Positions 1-13,314 of a stretch of DNA of 64,000 bases are shown piece by piece. Under the pieces are notes generated by a model. That model was not told where the DNA came from and did no database searches. It saw nothing but the letters and a program-made list of their open reading frames with translations. Made by a program: the position numbers and the translations under genes. Source of the DNA: Hydractinia symbiolongicarpus (lineage: Eukaryota > Cnidaria > Hydrozoa > Anthoathecata > Hydractiniidae); the NCBI RefSeq assembly GCF_029227915.1, contig NC_079876.1, positions 38,485,828 through 38,549,827 of the forward strand. Direction: 5' to 3'. The number at the start of each line of letters is the position of its first letter. Position 1 is the stretch's first letter.

Positions 1-385
1 CTTATGCGTTTTAGTGGTGAAAAAATAATTTAAAAAATCGTTCTGGAAATTAGTTTACTTACAGGGTACTTTCTTTGTATACATTCGACTATACGGGCCG
101 AGTCCGGGATTTACGGGAAATCGCGGGTTTTTGTTTGCCGGCGAATAAACTTCTTTTATTCAGCGTCTCATCAAAAATGAAAACATTTTTAAAAACTACA
201 AGTCTCATGGGCTTTAGTGGTGAAATAATAATTTAAAAAATCGTTCGGGAAATGAGTTTACACCCCGGGTACTTTCTTTGTATACTTTTGACTATACGGC
301 CGAGTCGGGAGTTACGGGAAATCGCGGGTTTTCGTTTGCCGGCGATTAAACTTCTTTTATTCAGCGTCTCATCAAAAATGAAAAC
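1..385. repeat. Array lead-in: C and D type monomers
   Basis: The window opens in the tail of a monomer, followed by a C monomer (GGAAATTAG, from about 41) and a D monomer (CACCCCGGG, from about 244). The same C-D pair is seen at about 3,690-4,100, 7,340-7,730, 9,160-9,550 and, with a different tail, 32,013-32,420 and 56,550-56,950. No gene or unique sequence. Confidence 0.85.
95..127 (+). other. Four phased GGG runs (G-quadruplex-type motif)
   Basis: GGG at 95, 106, 115 and 125, with gaps of 8, 6 and 7 bases. This is the intact form in a C monomer, one of many in the array. It is a sequence pattern only; folding is not shown. Confidence 0.6.
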
Positions 386-2352
386 AATTTTGAAAACTAC
401 AAGTCTCATGCGTTTTAGTGGTGAAAAGATAATTTAAAAAATCGTTTTGGAAATGAGTTTACTCACAGGGTACTTTCTTTGTATACATTCGACTATACGG
501 GCCAAGCCCGGGATTTACGGGAAATCGCGGGTTTTCGTTTGCCGGCGATTAAACTTCTTTTATTCAGCGTCTCATCAAAAATGAAAACAAATTTAAAAAC
601 TGCTAGTCTCATGCGTTTTAGTGGTGAAAAAATAATTTAAAAAATGGTTCGTGAAATCTGTTTACTTCCTGGGTACTTTCTTTGTATACTTTTGACTATA
701 CGGGCCGAGTCCGGGATTTACGGGAAGTCGCGGGTTTTCGTTTGCCGGCAATTAAACTTCTTTTATTCAGCGTCTCATCAAAAATGAAAACATTTTTAAA
801 AACTACAAATCTCATGGGCTTAAGTGGTGAAATAATAAGTTAAAAAATCGTTTGGGAAATGAGTTTACTCCCTGGGTACTTTCTTTGTATACTTTTGACT
901 AAACGGGCCGAGTCCTGGATTTACGGGAAATCGCAGGTTTCGTTTGCCGGCGATTAAACTTCTTTTATTCAGCTTCTCATCAAAAATGAACACATTTTTG
1001 AAAACTACAAGTCTTATGCGTTTTAGTGGTGAAAAAATAATTTAAAAAATCGTTCTGGAAACAAGTTTACTCACAGGGTACTTTTTTTGTATACATTCGA
1101 CTATACGGGCCAAGCCCTGGATTTACGGGAAATCGCGGGTTTTCGTTTGCCGGCGATTAAACCTCTTTCATTAAGCGTCTCATCAAAAATGAAAACATTT
1201 TTGAAAACTACAAGTCTCATGCGTTTTAGTGGTGAAAAAATAATATAAAAAATCGTTCGGGAAATGAGTTTACTGCCTGGGTACTTTCTTTGTATACTTT
1301 TGACTATACGGGCCAAGCCCGGGATTTACGGGAAATCGCGAATTTTCGTTTGCCGGCGATTAAACCTCTTTCATTAAGCGTCTCATCAAAAATGAAAACA
1401 TTTTTGAAAACTACAAGTCTCATGCGTTTTAGTGGTGAAAAGATAATTTAAAAAATCGTTTTGGAAATGAGTTTACTCACAGGGTACTTTCTTTGTATAC
1501 ATTCGACTATACGGGCCAAGCCCGGGATTTACGGGAAATCGCGGGTTTTCGTTTGCCGGCGATTAAACTTCTTTTATTCAGCGTCTCATCAAAAATGAAA
1601 ACAAATTTAAAAACTGCTAGTCTCATGCGTTTTAGTGGTGAAAAAATAATTTAAAAAATGGTTCGTGAAATCTGTTTACTTCCTGGGTACTTTCTTTGTA
1701 TACTTTTGACTATACGGGCCGAGTCCGGGATTTACGGGAAGTCGCGGGTTTTCGTTTGCCGGCAATTAAACTTCTTTTATTCAGCGTCTCATCAAAAATG
1801 AAAACATTTTTAAAAACTACAAATCTCATGGGCTTAAGTGGTGAAATAATAATTTAAAAAATCGTTTGGGAAATGAGTTTACTCCCTGGGTACTTTCTTT
1901 GTATACTTTTGACTAAACGGGCCGAGTCCTGGATTTACGGGAAATCGCAGGTTTTCGTTTGCCGGCGATTAAACTTCTTTTATTCAGCTTCTCATCAAAA
2001 ATGAACACATTTTTGAAAACTACAAGTCTTATGCGTTTTAGTGGTGAAAAAATAATTTAAAAAATCGTTCTGGAAACAAGTTTACTCACAGGGTACTTTT
2101 TTTGTATACATTCGACTATACGGGCCAAGCCCTGGATTTACGGGAAATCGCGGGTTTTCGTTTGCCGGCGATTAAACCTCTTTCATTAAGCGTCTCATCA
2201 AAAATGAAAACATTTTTGAAAACTACAAGTCTCATGCGTTTTAGTGGTGAAAAAATAATATAAAAAATCGTTCGGGAAATGAGTTTACTGCCTGGGTACT
2301 TTCTTTGTATACTTTTGACTATACGGGCCAAGCCCGGGATTTACGGGAAATG
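386..2352. repeat. HOR: 5-mer (~1,015 bp), two tandem copies
   Basis: The order B'-F-A-H-I occurs twice, 386-1,337 and 1,401-2,352, at a spacing of 1,014-1,015 bp. Both copies share private marks: CTAAACGGG and GAGTCCTGG in the A monomer, GGAAACAAG in the H monomer, and ATAATATAAAA before the I monomer. The first copy has a 1-bp T deletion near 946 and AATAAGTT at about 834. The copies diverge in the right half of the I monomer (TCGCGAATTTT at about 1,335 against TGGCGGGTTTTCC at about 2,350). A related block with the later consensus bases lies at 36,030-37,160. Confidence 0.85.
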
Positions 2353-5300
2353 GCGGGTTTTCCTTTGCCGGTGATTAAACTTCTTTTATTCAGTGTCTAA
2401 TCAAAAATGAAAACATTTTTGAAAACTACAAGTCTCATGCGTTTTAGTGGTGAAAAGATAATTTAAAAAATCGTTTTGGAAATGAGTTTACTCACAGGGT
2501 ACTTTCTTTGTATACATTGGACTATACGGGCCAAGCCCGGGATTTAAGGGAAATCGCGGGTTCTCGTTTGCCGGCGATTAATCCACTTTCATTAAGCGTC
2601 TCATCAAAAATGAAAACATTTCTAAAAACTACAAGTCTCATGCGTTTTAGTGGTTAAAAAATAATTTAAAAAATCGTTCGGGAAATGAGTTTACTCCCTG
2701 GGTACTTTCTTTGTATACTTTTGACTATACGGGCCAAGCCCGGGATTTAGGGGAAGTCGCTGGTTTTCGTTTGCCGGCGATTAAACTTCTTTTATTCAGC
2801 GTCTCATCAAAAATGAAAACATTTTTGAAAACTACAAGTCTCATGCGTTTTAGTGGTGAAAAGATAATTTAAAAAATCGTTTTGGAAATGAGTTTACTAA
2901 CAGGGTACTTTCTTTGTATACATTCGACTATACGGGCCAAGCCCTTGATTTACGGGAAATCGCGGGTTTTCCTTTGCCGGCGATTAAACCACTTTCATTA
3001 AGCGTCTCATCAAAAATGAAAACATTTCTGAAAACTACAAGTCTCATGGGCTTTAGTGGTGAAATAATAATTTAAAAAATCGTTTGGGAAATGAGTTTAC
3101 TCCCTGGGTACTTTTTTTGTATACTTTTGACTATACGGGCCGAGTCCGGGATTTACGGGAAGTCGCGGTTTTTGTTTGCCGGCGATTAAACTTCTTTTAT
3201 TCAGCGTCTCATCAAAAATAAAATCATTTTTAAAAACTACAAGTCTCATGGGCTTTAGTGGTGAAATAATAATTTAAAAAATCGTTTGGGAAATGAGTTT
3301 ACTCCCTGGGTACTTTCTTTGTATACTTTTGACTATACGGGCCGAGTCCGGGATTTACGGGAAATCGCAGGTTTTCGTTTGCCGGCGATTAAACTTCTTT
3401 TATTCAGCGTCTCATCAAAAATGAAATCATTTTTGAAAACTACAAGTCTTATGCGTTTTAGTGGTGAAAAAATAATTTAAAAAATCGTTCTGGAAATGAG
3501 TTTACTCACAGCGTACTTTCTTTGTATACTTTTGAATATACGGGCCGAGTCCGGGATTTACGGGAAATCGCAGGTTTTCGTTTGCCGGCGATTAAACTTC
3601 TTTTATTCAGCGTCTCATCAAAAATGAAATCATTTTTGAAAACTACAAGTCTTATGCGTTTTAGTGGTGAAAAAATAATTTAAAAAATCGTTCTGGAAAT
3701 GAGTTTACTCACAGCGTACTTTCTTTGTATACATTCGACTATACGGGCCGAGTCCGGGATTTACGGGAAATCGCGGGTTTTTGTTTGCCGGCGAATAAAC
3801 TTCTTTTATTCAGCGTCTCATCAAAAATGAAAACATTTTTAAAAACTACAAGTCTCATGGGCTTTATTGGTGAAATAATAATTTAAAAAATCGTTCGGGA
3901 AATGAGTTTACACCCCGGGTACTTTCTTTGTATACTTTTGACTATACGGCCGAGTCGGGAGTTACGGGAAATCGCGGGTTTTCGTTTGCCGGCGATTAAA
4001 CTTCTTTTATTCAGCGTCTCATCAAAAATGAAAACATTTTTGAAAACTACAAGTCTCATGCGTTTTAGTGGTGAAAAGATAATTTAAAAAATCGTTTTGG
4101 AAATGAGTTTACTCACAGGGTACTTTCTTTGTATACATTCGACTATACGGGCCAAGCCCTTGATTTACGGGAAATCGTGGGTTTTCCTTTGCCGGCGATT
4201 AAACCACTTTCATTAAGCGTCTCATCAAAAATGAAAACATTTCTGAAAACTACAAGTCTCATGGGCTTTAGTGGTGAAATAATAATTTAAAAAATCGTTT
4301 GGGAAATGAGTTTACTCCCTGGGTACTTTCTTTGTATACTTTTGACTATACGGGCCGAGTACGGGATTTACGGGAAATCGCAGGTTTTCGTTTGCCGGTG
4401 ATTAAACTTCTTTTATTCAGCGTCTCATCAAAAATGAAATCATTTTTGAAAACTACAAGTCTTATGCGTTTTAGTGGTGAAAAAATAATTTAAAAAATCG
4501 TTCTGGAAATGAGTTTACTCACAGCGTACTTTCTCTGTATACATTCGATTATACGGGCCAAGCCCGGGATTTAGGGGAAATCGCTGGTTTTCGTTTGCCG
4601 GCGATTAAACTTCTTTTAAACAGCGTCTCATCAAAAATGAAAACATTTTTGAAAACTAAAAGTCTCATGCGTTTTAGTGGTGAAAAAATAATTTAAAAAA
4701 TCGTTCGGGAAATGAGTTTGCTCCCTGGGTACTTTCTTTGTATACTTTTTACTATACGGGCCGAGTCGGGATTTACGGGAAATCGCGGGTTTTCGTTTGC
4801 CGGCGATTAAACTTCTTTTATTCAACGTCTCATCAAAAATGAAATCATTTTTAAAAACTACAAGTCTCATGGGCTTTAGTGGTGAAATAATAATTTAAAA
4901 AATCGTTCGGGAAATGAGTTTACTCCCTGGGTACTTTCTTTGTATACTTTTGACTATACGGGCCGAGTCCGGGATATACGGGAAATCGCAGGTTTTCGTT
5001 TGCCGGCGATTAAACGGCTTTTATTCAGCGTCTCATCAAAAATGAAATCATTTTTAAAAACTACAAGTCTTATGCGTTTTAGTGGTGAAAAAATAATTTA
5101 AAAAATCGTTCTGGAAATTAGTTTATATTCAGGGTACTTTCTTTGTATACATTCGACTATACGGGCCGAGTCCGGGATTTACGGGAAATCGCGGGTTTTT
5201 GTTTGCCGGCGAATAAACTTCTTTTATTCAGCGTCTCATCAAAAATGAAAACATTTTTAAAAACTACAAGTCTCATGGGCTTTAGTGGTGAAATAATAAT

Positions 5301-6644
5301 TTAAAAAATCGTTTTGGAAATGAGTTTACTCACAGGGTATTTTCTTTGTATACATTCGACTATACGGGCCAAGCCCTTGATTTACGGGAAATCGCGGGTT
5401 TTCCTTTGCCGGCGATTAAACCACTTTCATTAAGCGTCTCATCAAAAATGAAAACATTTCTGAAAACTACAAGTCTCATGCGTTTTAGTGGTGAAAAAAT
5501 AATTTAAAAAATCGTTCGGGAAATGAGTTTGCTCCCTGGGTACTTTCTTTGTATACTTTTTACTATACGGGCCGAGTCGGGATTTACGGGAAATCGCGGG
5601 TTTTCGTTTGCCGGCGATTAAACTTCTTTTATTCAACGTCTCATCAAAAATGAAATCATTTTTAAAAACTACAAGTCTCATGGGCTTTAGTGGTGAAATA
5701 ATAATTTAAAAAATCGTTTGGGAAATGAGTTTACTCCCTGGGTACTTTCTTTGTATAATTTTGACTATACGGGCCGAGTCCGGGATTTACGGGAAATCGC
5801 AGGTTTTCGTTTGCCGGCGATTAAACTGCTTTTATTCAGCGTCTCATCAAAAATGAAATCATTTTTGAAAACTACAAGTCTTATGCGTTTTAGTGGTGAA
5901 AAAGTAATTTAAAAAATCGTTCGGGAAATGAGTTTACTCCCTGGGTACTTTCTTTGTATACTTTTGACTATACGGGCCAAGCCCGGGATTTACGGGAAAT
6001 CGCGGGTTTTCCTTTGCCGGCGATTAAACCACTTTCATTAAGCGTCTCATCAAAAATGAAATCATTTTTGAAAACTACAAGTCTTATGCGTTTTAGTGGT
6101 GAAAAAATAATTTAAAAAATCGTTCTGGAAATGAGTTTACTCACAGCGTACTTTCTCTGTATACATTCGACTATACGGGCCGAGTCCGGGATTTACGGGA
6201 AATCGCGGGTTTTTGTTTGCCGGCGAATAAACTTCTTTTATTCAGCGTCTCATCAAAAATGAAAACATTTTTAAAAACTACAAGTCTCATGGGCTTTAGT
6301 GGTGAAATAATAGTTTAAAAAATTGTTTTGGAAATGAGTTTACTCACAGGGTACTTTCTTTGTATACATTCGACTATACGTGCCAAGCCCTTGATTTACG
6401 GGAAATCGCGGGTTTTCCTTTGCCGGCGATTAAACCACTTTCATTAAGCGTGTCATCAAAAATGAAAACATTTCTGAAAACTACAAGTCTCATGCGTTTT
6501 AGTGGTGAAAAAATAATTTAAAAAATCGTTCGGGAAATGAGTTTGCTCCCTGGGTACTTTCTTTGTATACTTTTTACTATACGGGCCGAGTCGGGATTTA
6601 CGGGAAATCGCGGGTTTTCGTTTGCCGGCGATTAAACTTCTTTT
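2353..6644. repeat. Mixed monomers (A, B, C, D types) with short-period duplications
   Basis: No single HOR covers this stretch. A monomers with AAATCATTTTT tails alternate with B, C and D monomers. Local repeats are visible: near-identical C-type segments at about 3,540-3,680, and matching blocks starting at 4,631, 5,442 and 6,456, marked by GAGTTTGCTCCC and CTTTTTACTATACGG, spaced 811 bp (4-mer) and 1,014 bp (5-mer). The C-D pair at 3,690-4,100 matches the one at 40-450. No gene. Confidence 0.8.
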
Positions 6645-9600
6645 ATTCAACGTCTCATCAAAAATGAAATCATTTTTAAAAACTACAAGTCTCATGGGCT
6701 TTAGTGGTGAAATAATAATTTCAAAAATCGTTTGGGAAATGAGTTTACTCCCTGGGTACTTTCTTTGTATAATTTTGACTATACGGGCCGAGTCCGGGAT
6801 TTACGGGAAATCGCAGGTTTTCGTTTGCCGGCGATTAAACTGCTTTTATTCAGCGTCTCATCAAAAATGAAATCATTTTTGAAAACTACAAGTCTTATGC
6901 GTTTTAGTGGTGAAAAAATAATTTAAAAAATCGTTCTGGAAATTAGTTTACTTACAGGGTACTTTCTTTGTATACATTCGACTATACGGGCCGAGTCCGG
7001 GATTTACGGGAAATCGCGGGTTTTTGTTTGCCGGCGAATAAACTTCTTTTATTCAGCGTCTCATCAAAAATGAAAACATTTTTAAAAACTACAAGTCTCA
7101 TGGGCTTTAGTGGTGAAATAATAATTTAAAAAATCGTGCGGGAAATGAGTTTACACCCGGGGTACTTTCTTTGTATACTTTTGACTATACGGCCGAGTAG
7201 GGAGTTACGGGAAATCGCGGGTTTTCGTTTGCCGGCGATTAAACTTCTTTTATTCAGCGTCTCATCAAAAATGAAATCATTTTTGAAAACTACAAGTCTT
7301 ATGCGTTTTAGTGGTGAAAAAATAATTTAAAAAATCGTTCTGGAAATTAGTTTACTTACAGGGTACTTTCTTTGTATACATTCGACTATACGGGCCGAGT
7401 CCGGGATTTACGGGAAATCGCGGGTTTTTGTTTGCCGGCGAATAAACTTCTTTTATTCAGCGTCTCAGCAAAAATGAAAACATTTTTAAAAGCTACAAGT
7501 CTCATGGGCTTTAGTGGTGAAATAATAATTTAAAAAATCGTTCGGGAAATGAGTTTACACCCCGGGTACTTTCTTTGTATACTTTTGACTATACGGCCGA
7601 GTTGGGAGTTACGGGAAATCGCGGGTTTTCGTTTGCCGGCGATTAAACTTCTTTTATTCAGCGTCTCATCAAAAATGAAAACATTTTTGAAAACTACAAG
7701 TCTCATGCGTTTTAGTGGTGAAAAGATAATTTAAAAAATCGTTTTGGAAATGAGTTTACTCACAGGGTACTTTCTTTGTATACATTCGACTATACGGGCC
7801 AAGCCCTTGATTTACGGGAAATCGCGGGTTTTCCTTTGCCGGCGATTAAACCACTTTCATTAAGCGTCTCATCAAAAATGAAAACATTTCTGAAAACTAC
7901 AAGTCTCATGGGCTTTAGTGGTGAAATAATAATTTAAAAAATCGTTTGGGAAATGAGTTTACTCCCTGGGTACTTTCTTTGTATACTTTTGACTACACGG
8001 GCCGAGTCCGGGATTTACGGGAAATCGCAGGTTTTCGTTTGCCGGCGATTAAACTTCTTTTATTCAGCGTCTCATCAAAAATGAAATCATTTTTGAAAAC
8101 TACAAGTCTTATGCGTTTTAGTGGTGAAAAAATAATTTAAAAAATCGTTCTGGAAATTAGTTTACTTACAGGGTACTTTCTTTGTATACATTCGACTATA
8201 CGGGCCGAGTCCGGGATTTACGGGAAATCGCGGGTTTTTGTTTGCCGGCGAATAAACTTCTTTCATTCAACGTCTCATCAAAAATGAAATCATTTTTGAA
8301 AACTACAAGTCTTATGCGTTTTAGTGGTGAAAAAATAATTTAAAAAATCGTTCTGGAAATTAGTTTACTTACAGGGTACTTTGTTTGTATACATTCGACT
8401 ATACGGGCCGAGTCCGGGATTTACGGGAAATCGCGGGTTTTTGTTTGCCGGCGAATAAACTTCTTTCATTCAACGTCTCATCAAAAATGAAATCATTTTT
8501 AAAAACTACAAGTCTCATGGGCTTTAGTGGTGAAATAATAATTTAAAAAATCATTTGGGAAATGAGTTTACTCCCTGGGTACTTTCTTTGTATAATTTTG
8601 ACTATACGGGCCGAGTTCAAGATTTACGGGAAATCGCAGGTTTTCGTTTGCCGGCGATTAAACTGCTTTTATTCAGCGTCTCATCAAAAATGAAATCATT
8701 TTTGAAAACTACAAGTCTTATGCGTTTTAGTGGTGAAAAAATAATTTAAAAAATCGTTCTGGAAATTAGTTTACTTACAGGGTACTTTCTTTGTATACAT
8801 TCGACTATACGGGCCGAGTCCGGGATTTACGGGAAATCGCGGGTTTTTGTTTGCCGGCGAATAAACTTCTTTTATTCAGCGTCTCATCAAAAATGAAAAC
8901 ATTTTTAAAAACTACAAGTCTCATGGGCTTTAGTGGTGAAATAATAATTTAAAAAATCGTTCGGGAAATGAGTTTAAACCCCGGGTACTTTCTTTGTATA
9001 CTTTTGACTATACGGCCGAGTAGGGAGTTACGGCAAATCGCGGGTTTTCGTTTGCCGGCGATTAAACTTCTTTTATTCAGCGTCTCATCAAAAATGAAAT
9101 CATTTTTGAAAACTACAAGTCTTATGCATTTTAGTGGTGAAAAAATAATTTAAAAAATCGTTCTGGAAATTAGTTTACTTACAGGGTACTTTCTTTGTAT
9201 ACATTCGACTATACGGGCCGAGTCCGGGATTTACGGGAAATCGCGGGTTTTTGTTTGCCGGCGAATAAACTTCTTTTATTCAGCGTCTCATCAAAAATGA
9301 AAACATTTTTAAAAACTACAAGTCTCATGGGCTTTAGTGGTGAAATAATAATTTAAAAAATCGTTCGGGAAATGAGTTTACACCCCGGGTACTTTCTTTG
9401 TATACTTTTGACTATACGGCCGAGTCGGGAGTTACGGGAAATCGCGGGTTTTCGTTTGCCGGCGATTAAACATCTTTTATTCAGCGTCTCATCAAAAATG
9501 AAAACATTTTTGAAAACTACAAGTCTCATGCGTTTTAGTGGTGAAAAGATAATTTAAAAATTGTTTTGGAAATGAGTTTACTCACAGGGTACTTTCTTTG

Positions 9601-9820
9601 TATACATTCGACTATACGGGCCAAGCCCTTGATTTACGGGAAATCGCGGGTTTTCCTTTGCCGGCGATTAAACCACTTTCATTAAGCGTCTCATCAAAAA
9701 TGAAAACATTTCTGAAAACTACAAGTCTCATGGGCTTTAGTGGTGAAATAATAATTTAAAAAATCGTTTGGGAAATGAGTTTACTCCCTGGGTACTTTCT
9801 TTGTATACTTTTGACTATAC
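6645..9820. repeat. HOR: 9-mer spacing (1,823 bp)
   Basis: Positions 6,645-7,998 match 8,468-9,820 at a spacing of 1,823 bp. The spacing falls to 1,822 after a 1-bp loss near 9,560. Shared marks include GTATAATTTTGAC in the A monomer (6,770 and 8,593), the D-like monomer with GAGTAGGGAGTT (7,195 and 9,018), and the following C, D and B monomers in the same order. The match ends where the A monomer at about 9,768 switches to CCAAGCCCGGG and TGGCGGGTCTTCC. Confidence 0.8.
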
Positions 9821-10370
9821 GGGCCAAGCCCGGGATTTACGGGAAATGGCGGGTCTTCCTTTGCCGGTGATTAAACTTCTTTTATTCAGCGTCTCATCAA
9901 AAATGAAAACATTTTTAAAAGCTACAAGTCTCATGGGCTTTAGTGGTGAAATAATAATTTAAAAAATCGTTCGGGAAATGAGTTTACACCCCGCGTACTT
10001 TCTTTGTATACTTTTGACTATACGGCCGAGTCGGGAGTTACGGGAAATCGCGGGTTTTCGTTTGCCGGCGATTAAACTTCTTTTATTCAGCGTCTCATCA
10101 AAAATGAAAACATTTTTGAAAACTACAAGTCTCATGCGTTTTAGTGGTGAAAAGATAATTTAAAAATTGTTTTGGAAATGAGTTTACTCACAGGGTACTT
10201 TCTTTGTATACATTCGACTATACGGGCCAAGCCCTTGATTTACGGGAAATCGCGGGTTTTCCTTTGCCGGCGATTAAACCACTTTCATTAAGCGTCTCAT
10301 CAAAAATGAAAACATTTCTGAAAACTACAAGTCTCATGCGTTTTAGTGGTGAAAAGATAATTTAAAAAAA
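9556..10370. repeat. B / A-variant / D / B / B monomer block
   Basis: This short block starts with the AAAAATTGTTTTGG allele, a 1-bp-shorter form of AAAAAATCGTTTTGG. It contains an A variant with TGGCGGGTCTTCC and GCCGGTGATT, then a D monomer with CACCCCGCG. The whole block recurs 8,284 bp (41 monomers) downstream at 17,840-18,654. Confidence 0.8.
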
Positions 10371-10856
10371 CGTTTTGGAAATGAGTTTACTCACAGGGTA
10401 CTTTCTTTGTATACATTCGACTATACGGGCCAAGCCCTTGATTTACGGGAAATCGCGGGTTTTCCTTTGCCGGCGATTAAACCACTTTCATTAAGCGTCT
10501 CATCAAAAATGAAAACATTTCTGAAAACTACAAGTCTCATGGGCTTTAGTGGTGAAATAATAATTTAAAAAATCGTTTGGGAAATAAGTTTACTCCCTGG
10601 GTACTTTCTTTGTATACTTTTGACTATACGGGCCGAGTCCGGGATTTACGGGAAATCGCAGGTTTTCGTTTGCCGGCGATTAAACTGCTTTTATTCAGCG
10701 TCTCATCAAAAATGAAATCATTTTTGAAAACTACAAGTCTTATGCGTTTTAGTGGTGAAAAAATAATTTAAAAAATCGTTCTGGAAATTAGTTTACTTAC
10801 AGGGTACTTTCTTTGTATACATTCGACTATACGGGCCAAGCCCGGGATTTACGGGA

Positions 10857-10884
10857 AATCGCCGGTTTTGTTTTGCCGGCGATT
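10857..10884. repeat. Perfect 9-bp inverted repeat, 10-nt loop
   Basis: AATCGCCGG, ten bases (TTTTGTTTTG), CCGGCGATT. Most monomers have CGCGGG or CGCAGG on the left arm and so pair only over AATCGC/GCGATT. Confidence 0.85.
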
Positions 10885-11260
10885 AAACCACTTTCATTAA
10901 GCGTCTCATCAAAAATGAAAACATTTCTGAAAACTACAAGTCTCATGCGTTTTAGTGGTGAAAAAATACTTTAAAAAATCGTTCGGGAAATGAGTTTACT
11001 CCCTGGGTACTTTCTTTGTAAACTTTTGACTATGCGGCCGAGTCGGGATTTACGGGAAATCGCGGGTTTTTGTTTGCCGGCGATAAAACTTCTTTTATTC
11101 AGCGTCTCATCAAAAATGAAAACATTTTTGAAAACTACAAGTCTCATGCGTTTTAGTGGTGAAAAAATAATTTAAAAAATCGTTCTGGAAATTAGTTTAC
11201 TTACAGGGTACTTTCTTTGTATACATTCGACTATACGGGCCAAGCCCGGGATTTACGGGA

Positions 11261-11288
11261 AATCGCCGGTTTTGTTTTGCCGGCGATT
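11261..11288. repeat. Perfect 9-bp inverted repeat
   Basis: Same dyad, in the extra dimer of the first 12-mer copy. Confidence 0.85.
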
Positions 11289-13286
11289 AAACCACTTTCA
11301 TTAAGCGTCTCATCAAAAATGAAAACATTTCTGAAAACTACAAGTCTCATGCGTTTTAGTGGTGAAAAAATACTTTAAAAAATCGTTCGGGAAATGAGTT
11401 TACTCCCTGGGTACTTTCTTTGTAAACTTTTGACTATGCGGCCGAGTCGGGATTTACGGGAAATCGCGGGTTTTTGTTTGCCGGCGATAAAACTTCTTTT
11501 ATTCAGCGTCTCATCAAAAATGAAAACATTTTTGAAAACTACAAGTCTCATGCGTTATAGTGGTGAAAAAATAAATTAAAAAATCGTTCGGAAAATGAGT
11601 TTACTCCCTGGGTACTTTCTTTGTATACTTTTGACTATACGGGCCAAGCCCAGGATTTAGGGGAAATCGCGGGTTTTCGTTTGCCGGCGATTAAACTTCT
11701 TTTATTCAGCGTCTCAACAAAAATGAAAACAAATTTTAAAACGGCTAGTCTCATGCGTTTTAGTGGTGAAAAAATAATTTAAAAAATGGTTCGTGAAATC
11801 TGTTTACTTCCTGGGTACTTTCTTTGTATACTTTTGACTATACGGGTCGAGTCCGGGATTTACGGGAAGTCGCGGCTTTTCGTTTGCCGGCGATTAAACT
11901 TCTTTTAATCAGCGTCTCATCAAAAATGAAAACATTTTTAAAAACTACAAGTCTCATGGGCTTTAGTGGTGAAATAATAATTTAAAAAATCGTTTGGGAA
12001 ATGAGTTTACTCCCTGGGTACTTTCTTTTTATACTTTTGACTATACGGGCCGAGTCCGGGATTTACGGGAAATCGCAGGTTTTCGTTTGCCGGCGATTAA
12101 ACTTCTTTTATTCAGCGTCTCATCAAAAATGAAAACATTTTTAAAAACTACAAGTCTCATGGGCTTTAGTGGTGAAATAATAATTTAAAAAATCGTTTGG
12201 GAAATGAGTTTACTCCCTGGGTACTTTCTTTTTATACTTTTGACTATACGGGCCGAGTCCGGGATTTACGGGAAATCGCAGGTTTTCGTTTGCCGGCGAT
12301 TAAACTTCTTTTATTCAGCGTCTCATCAAAAATGAAAACATTTTTGAAAACTACAAGTCTCACGCGTTTTAGTGGTGAAAAAATACTTTAAAAAATCGTT
12401 CGGGAAATGAGTTTACTCCCTGGGTACTTTCTTTGTAAACTTTTGACTATACGGCCGAGTCGGGATTTACGGGAAATCGCAGGTTTTCGTTTGCCGGCGA
12501 TTAAACTTCTTTTATTCAGCGTCTCATCAAAAATGAAAACATTTTTGAAAACTACAAGTCTCATGCGTTATAGTGCTGAAAAAATAAATTAAAAAATCGT
12601 TCGTGAAATCTGTTTACTTCCTGGGTACTTTCTTTGTATACTTTTGACTATACGGGCCGAGTCCGGGATTTACGGGAAGTCGCGGCTTTTCGTTTGCCGG
12701 CGATTAAACTTCTTTTAATCAGCGTCTCATCAAAAATGAAAACATTTTTAAAAACTACAAGTCTCATGGGCTTTAGTGGTGAAAAAATAAATTAAAAAAT
12801 CGTTTTGGAAATGAGTTTACTCACAGGGTACTTTCTTTGTATACATTCGACTATACGGGCCAAGCCCTTGATTTACGGGAAATCGCGGGTTTTCCTTTGC
12901 CGGCGATTAAACCACTTTCATTAAGCGTCTCATCAAAAATGAAAACATTTCTGAAAACTACAAGTCTCATGGGCTTTAGTGGTGAAATAATAATTTAAAA
13001 AATCGTTTGGGAAATAAGTTTACTCCCTGGGTACTTTCTTTGTATACTTTTGACTATACGGGCCGAGTCCGGGATTTACGGGAAATCGCAGGTTTTCGTT
13101 TGCCGGCGATTAAACTGCTTTTATTCAGCGTCTCATCAAAAATGAAATCATTTTTGAAAACTACAAGTCTTATGCGTTTTAGTGGTGAAAAAATAATTTA
13201 AAAAATCGTTCTGGAAATTAGTTTACTTACAGGGTACTTTCTTTGTATACATTCGACTATACGGGCCAAGCCCGGGATTTACGGGA

Positions 13287-13314
13287 AATCGCCGGTTTTG
13301 TTTTGCCGGCGATT
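13287..13314. repeat. Perfect 9-bp inverted repeat
   Basis: Same dyad, in the second 12-mer copy. Confidence 0.85.

Noticed and set aside
61-80. CENP-B box-like site at TTCGACTATACGGG in monomers with CATTCGAC
   Set aside because: The known core is TTCG, four bases, A, two bases, CGGG. Here CGGG is one base too close and the required A is out of place. TTTCGTTTGCCGGCG also fails at the A and at CGGG.
91-130. tRNA or SINE origin (internal promoter boxes) for the GC-rich core
   Set aside because: No match to the B-box GGTTCGANTCC and no cloverleaf partner arms. The GC-rich dyad alone is not enough.
181-203. Promoter (TATA-like) in AATAATTTAAAAAATCG
   Set aside because: It is part of the A/T-rich tail of every monomer, with no transcript start or gene next to it. 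The composition alone explains it.
10857-10884. Rho-independent terminator at the perfect hairpin
   Set aside because: The stem is followed by AAAC rather than a T-run, no gene precedes it, and the context is a eukaryote-like satellite.
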